Part shown: positions 41,786 to 44,108 of the stretch, piece after piece | How the letters are laid out: every line of letters begins with the position of its first letter | How positions within the stretch are numbered: the stretch's first letter is position 1 | Origin: SIG607 sp045655165 | GTDB taxonomy: Bacteria; Bacillota; Clostridia; Oscillospirales; Acutalibacteraceae | Direction: 5' to 3' | DNA: 44,108 nucleotides | Assembly: GCA_045655165.1 (NCBI GenBank) | Contig: JAZOOT010000027.1 | Span: forward strand, 1-44,108 | Notes under the pieces: generated by a model | What the model saw: only the letters and a program-made list of their open reading frames with translations | Database searches by the model: none | Told to the model about the DNA's origin: nothing | Translations under genes and position numbers: made by a program

Positions 41786-41931
41786 TTTAATTTCCTCCTG
41801 AGGTTTTTCCTCCACCTCGCCCAACGAACAGGAAAACCCGTAGTAATGGTCACCCCTTCTGTTTTTAAGAGCGAAATGTGTGTAATATTTGCCAAAGATA
41901 AAGCCATAAAAACCCAACTTTACACATTAGC
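41786..41931 (-). promoter_or_regulatory. Long 5' leader of rpsB-tsf, possibly autoregulatory
   Basis: About 145 bases separate the promoter from the rpsB start. Near the gene GGTTTTCC can pair with GGAAAAACC across a GC-rich loop, just upstream of the ribosome binding site. Ribosomal protein leaders often bind their own product; whether S2 does so here is inference. No riboswitch class is recognisable. Confidence 0.45.
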
Positions 41932-41937
41932 CAAAGT

Positions 41938-41966
41938 ATTATATCACACTTCATTTTTGTTTTCAA
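41938..41966 (-). promoter_or_regulatory. Sigma-A promoter of rpsB-tsf
   Basis: TTGAAA (41961-41966), 17 bases, TATAAT (41938-41943) on the minus strand. Confidence 0.85.
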
Positions 41967-42049
41967 CTGTTTTTTTGCATTTTTTGGATTATTTTTTGCC
42001 TAAATATATAATATATTTGTCAAATTTAAAAAATTTTGCATATTTTATG

Positions 42050-42079
42050 TTGACAAACCACCTCTTTTCGTGTGATAAT
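42050..42079 (+). promoter_or_regulatory. Sigma-A promoter of rsmD-coaD
   Basis: TTGACA (42050-42055) with GATAAT at 42074-42079, an 18-base spacer (or TGATAA at 17). It is divergent from the rpsB promoter. Confidence 0.8.
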
Positions 42080-42117
42080 ATAGTAGAATAGATTTTTAAA
42101 ATAAGGTGATTTTTTTA

Positions 42118-42675
42118 ATGCGCGTTATAACCGGCTCTGCAAGGGGCAAAAAACTTATTACTTTACCGGGTAACGATGTTCGCCCCACCACAGACCGCGT
42201 TAAAGAAGCACTTTTTAGTTCCATTCATTTTGAAATTGAAGGCAGTACTGTGTTAGACCTTTTTGCCGGCAGCGGACAACTTGGTATTGAGGCATTAAGC
42301 CGCGGTGCCGCATATGCCGTTTTTTGCGACAAATCGGGTGATGCAGTAAACACTGTAAAGAAAAATCTTGCCGTGTGCGAGTTTAGTAAAGATTCTTACG
42401 AAGTAAACAATATTGATTTTTTAAGTTTTCTTTCGCGCACAAACAAGAAGTTTGATTTTTGCTTTTTAGACCCGCCTTACGAAGCAGGGTTTTATAAAGA
42501 TGCTTTAAAGGGTTTAGAAAATGTTATGAAAAACGGCGGTGCAGTTTTTTGCGAACACCCTACTGACGTTAAATTAAACGACAGTTACGGAAAATTCAAA
42601 AAGGTAAAAAATTACCGTTTTTCAAGAATTTTAATTTCAAAGTATGTCTTGGAGGGTACATTAAATGAACCGTGA
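42118..42675 (+). CDS. rsmD: 16S rRNA (guanine966-N2)-methyltransferase RsmD
   Basis: 185 residues from the ATG at 42118, with AAGGTG upstream; a GTG at 42106 is in frame but overlaps that site. MRVITGSARGKKL at the start, VRPTTDRVKEALFSS, motif I DLFAGSGQLGIEALSRGA and the catalytic DPPY in FLDPPYEAGFY are the family signatures. It overlaps coaD by 11 bases, an rsmD-coaD pairing that is widespread in Firmicutes. Confidence 0.96.
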   Translation: MRVITGSARGKKLITLPGNDVRPTTDRVKEALFSSIHFEIEGSTVLDLFAGSGQLGIEALSRGAAYAVFCDKSGDAVNTVKKNLAVCEFSKDSYEVNNIDFLSFLSRTNKKFDFCFLDPPYEAGFYKDALKGLENVMKNGGAVFCEHPTDVKLNDSYGKFKKVKNYRFSRILISKYVLEGTLNEP

Positions 42676-43150
42676 TATTGCTGTTTATCCCGGCAGTTTT
42701 GACCCTATTACCCTTGGGCACCTTGATATTATTAAACGTGCCTCTTCCCTTTTTGGAAAGTTAATTGTGGTAGTTATGGTTAACCCAAACAAAAAACATT
42801 CTTTTTCTGCTGAAGAAAGAGTTGAACTTATTAAAAAATCGGTTGCCGATTTAGATAACGTTGAAGTTGAATACTATAACGGTCTGCTTGCCGACTACGC
42901 AAAACAAAAAGGCGCAAAAGCCATTGTTAAAGGTCTTCGTGCTCTTTCAGATTTTGAATACGAATTTCAAATGGCACTTACAAACAAGCAGTTAAACCCA
43001 GAAGTTGAAACGGTGTTTTTAACAACAACATCGGATTATATGTATTTAAGTTCAAGTATGGTAAAGCAAATTGCTTCAATGGGCGGAAATATCAGCGGGT
43101 TTGTACCCGATGCTATTCATAAACAAATACTAAATAGATTGAAAGGATAG
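42665..43150 (+). CDS. coaD: Phosphopantetheine adenylyltransferase
   Basis: 161 residues. AVYPGSFDPITLGHLDII contains the nucleotidyltransferase T/HxGH motif, and KGLRALSDFEYEFQMALTN and YLSSSMVKQIASMGGNISGFVP are PPAT-specific. It makes dephospho-CoA from phosphopantetheine and ATP, the fourth step of CoA synthesis. Confidence 0.98.
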   Translation: MNRDIAVYPGSFDPITLGHLDIIKRASSLFGKLIVVVMVNPNKKHSFSAEERVELIKKSVADLDNVEVEYYNGLLADYAKQKGAKAIVKGLRALSDFEYEFQMALTNKQLNPEVETVFLTTTSDYMYLSSSMVKQIASMGGNISGFVPDAIHKQILNRLKG

Positions 43151-43156
43151 ATAAAT

Positions 43157-43615
43157 ATGAATTTAGAAGAATTACTTGAACAGTTTGATGAAGCTCTTGA
43201 CAGCGGAATCAAAATGCCCGGCAAAAAAACTTTGGTAGACATTGAAAGATTACGTGCAGTTGTTGACGATATTCGTTTGAACATTCCAAACGAAATCAAA
43301 CAGGCACGCGGCATTGTTACCGACCGCGCAAACATTATTGCAGGCGCAAAGCAAGAAGCCGACAGTCTTATTCGTGCTGCCGAAGAACAAGCAAAAGCAA
43401 AGGTTGCTGAACAAGAAATTACCCGTTTAGCACAAGAAAAAGCACAGGAAATTATTTCTGTTGCCCAAGCAAAAAGCCGTGAAATGCGCAAAGCCGCACA
43501 AGATTTTGTTGACGACATTATGCGTCGCGCCGATGAAAACCTTACCGCAAATTTGGGTGAAGTTAGAAAAACCCGTGCTTCTTTAAAAGCACAGTCCGGC
43601 ATTAAGAACGACTAA
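43157..43615 (+). CDS. Coiled-coil protein of unknown function downstream of coaD
   Basis: 152 residues, almost entirely helical and charged. The start MNLEELLEQFDEALDSGIKMPGKKTLVDIERL leads into a long coiled coil (about 45-135) rich in Ala, Glu, Gln and Lys (AKAKVAEQEITRLAQEKAQEI). The pattern recalls DivIVA-like and ATP synthase b-subunit-like coils, but no diagnostic motif is seen. It follows coaD by 6 bases (AAAGGA site) and is the last gene of that operon. DivIVA is otherwise missing next to sepF in this window, though linking the two would be speculation. Confidence 0.8.
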   Translation: MNLEELLEQFDEALDSGIKMPGKKTLVDIERLRAVVDDIRLNIPNEIKQARGIVTDRANIIAGAKQEADSLIRAAEEQAKAKVAEQEITRLAQEKAQEIISVAQAKSREMRKAAQDFVDDIMRRADENLTANLGEVRKTRASLKAQSGIKND

Positions 43616-43759
43616 TAAAAACTAAAACACCGAAACGCAAATGTCTGTTGTTCTTATCGGAGAATTTGAAAGTGTACTCATTTTCCGTCAAGAAGAACCA
43701 GCATCGCATTTGTATGTACAAATGCACTTGGACAATAGCCCAAACCCACTAACAACAAA

Positions 43760-43794
43760 AAAGAGAAGATTCGTTTATTACGATTCTTCTCTTT
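43760..43794 (+). terminator. Probable terminator of rsmD-coaD operon
   Basis: AAAGAGAAGATTCG (43760-43773) pairs with CGATTCTTCTCTTT (43781-43794) with one mismatch, followed by CTTTTTG. It lies inside the hairpin-tiled element, 144 bases after the last gene. Confidence 0.65.
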
Positions 43795-43809
43795 CTTTTT
43801 GTCTGTTAA

Positions 43810-43839
43810 GTGATATGCTGACTATCGTCAGCGTGATAT
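43810..43839 (+). repeat. GTGATAT hairpin unit 1
   Basis: GTGATAT, then a 6-bp stem GCTGAC/GTCAGC with loop TATC, then GTGATAT. Exactly 30 bases. Confidence 0.85.
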
Positions 43840-43886
43840 TTTCTTTTGAAAAAACCTCGCCTGTTGCGAGATATTTCCAAAAGAAA

Positions 43887-43916
43887 GTGATATGAAACCT
43901 ATCGGTTTCGTGATAT
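43887..43916 (+). repeat. GTGATAT hairpin unit 2
   Basis: The same 30-base design as unit 1, with the same TATC loop, but the stem is GAAACC/GGTTTC. The two arms differ from unit 1 in a compensating way, so base pairing is conserved and sequence is not. Confidence 0.85.
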
Positions 43917-43945
43917 TCTATTCGCCCTAAACTGTCCGCAGGAGA

Positions 43946-43988
43946 ATATCACTATGCGTAGCATAATATCACTGCGAAGCAATACCAC
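43946..43988 (-). repeat. Inverted GTGATAT array, three heptamers and two hairpins
   Basis: On the minus strand GTGGTAT (43982-43988), stem-loop TGC-TTC-GCA, GTGATAT (43966-43972), stem-loop TATGC-TAC-GCATA, GTGATAT (43946-43952) follow without gaps. The orientation is opposite to units 1 and 2. Confidence 0.8.
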
Positions 43989-44058
43989 CCGCCGTCAGGC
44001 GAATAGAGTTGCGTGATACTCCGCTTGGAGTATCACGCTAACGCGTTTCGGTGTTTTT

Positions 44059-44108
44059 TTATGCGGTAATATTTCTTTTTTCTAAATCTTCTTTAATAAT
44101 TCGGTAAA
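44059..44108 (-). CDS. C-terminal end of an unidentified gene
   Basis: On the minus strand one frame is open from the window edge to a TAA at 44059-44061 and encodes YRIIKEDLEKRNITA. It is convergent with the coaD operon. Only 15 residues are visible, so a chance open frame cannot be excluded and no product can be named. Confidence 0.35.
   Translation of the reverse strand, partial: YRIIKEDLEKRNITA

Larger units (their letters stand above)
43624..44057. repeat. 434-bp hairpin-tiled element with GTGATAT heptamers
   Basis: The ends, 43624-43638 and 44043-44057, are perfect 15-bp inverted repeats (AAAACACCGAAACGC). Inside is a nearly continuous series of hairpins: a perfect 9-bp stem at 43706-43725, a terminator-like stem at 43760-43794, the GTGATAT units, a nested hairpin at 43840-43886 (9-bp outer and 5-bp inner stem), a 9-bp stem joining 43918-43926 to 43998-44006, and a perfect 12-bp stem at 44011-44038. 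It lies between convergent genes and has no credible ORF. It does not match any insertion sequence or RNA class I know. Confidence 0.85.

Noticed and set aside
41786..41917. A 44-residue N-terminal extension of S2
   Set aside because: It occupies the untranslated leader; S2 proteins start at MAVVSMKQLL here, directly after AGGAGG.
43641..43895. An 84-codon open frame on the plus strand
   Set aside because: It lies wholly within the hairpin-tiled element, crosses its terminator stem and has no ribosome binding site.
43810..43988. Possible CRISPR array from repeated GTGATAT units
   Set aside because: Repeats are only 7 bases, switch orientation, and the intervening sequences are hairpins rather than unique spacers. 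No cas gene is near.

Overview
The window looks like a chromosome segment from an AT-rich, endospore-forming Firmicute of the class Clostridia, probably an uncultured gut Oscillospirales/Ruminococcaceae relative. The reasons are its low-GC genes with strong GGAGG-type ribosome binding sites, sigma-A promoters of the TTGACA-17-TATAAT type, sporulation genes (yabP, yabQ, a SpoVB-type flippase), S-box and FMN riboswitches, and gene orders known from Bacillus and Clostridia. Almost every gene lies on the minus strand. Placement at family level is inference.

Layout, left to right. (1) 1-700: start of the division/cell-wall (dcw) cluster, with mraZ and the first codons of rsmH reading out of the window, behind a clear promoter and four MraZ boxes. 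(2) 718-3003: a divergent acyltransferase with a zinc ribbon, then a PfkB-family hexose-phosphate kinase. (3) 3073-3802: tRNA-Lys and tRNA-Leu, plus two nearly identical 154-bp repeats that carry the tRNA-Lys 3' end. (4) 3902-7968: groEL, groES, a lipid kinase and an rRNA methyltransferase. (5) 8027-12264: the yabM-yabN-yabO-yabP-yabQ-divIC-yabR cluster of sporulation, division and ribosome-rescue genes. (6) 12274-12551: a 278-bp nested inverted-repeat element. (7) 12535-20377: recJ, relA, dtd, an MBL-fold hydrolase, hemZ, a zinc-ribbon protein and a nucleosidase. (8) 20495-34846: a very compact apparent 14-gene operon, miaB-ylbF-mutS-mutL-miaA-HlyD-like-ylmE-sepF-ylmH-lspA-rluD-HAD-tktN-tktC, with one strong promoter at its head and one terminator at its end. 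(9) 34956-37429: metK under a SAM-I riboswitch and ribU under an FMN riboswitch, with a DUF1294 gene upstream. (10) 37541-39936: a lipoprotein amidase, a REP-like motif, and two lineage-specific genes of different character. (11) 40103-41966: rpsB-tsf with a long leader. (12) 42118-43615: rsmD, coaD and a coiled-coil protein. (13) 43624-44057: a 434-bp element made of tiled hairpins and repeated GTGATAT heptamers, followed by the end of a minus-strand gene.

The coding content is mostly conserved housekeeping: translation quality control and tRNA modification (miaA, miaB, dtd, rqcP, tsf, rpsB, rluD, rsmD), DNA repair (mutS, mutL, recJ), stress (groESL, relA), envelope and division (mraZ, sepF, divIC, lspA, amidase) and cofactor supply (metK, coaD, hemZ, ribU). 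The unusual material is non-coding: three unrelated structured repeat elements (3073-3430, 12274-12551, 43624-44057) that none of the genes explain. These are the best candidates for something undescribed. No CRISPR array, transposase, phage gene or recognised defence system is visible.
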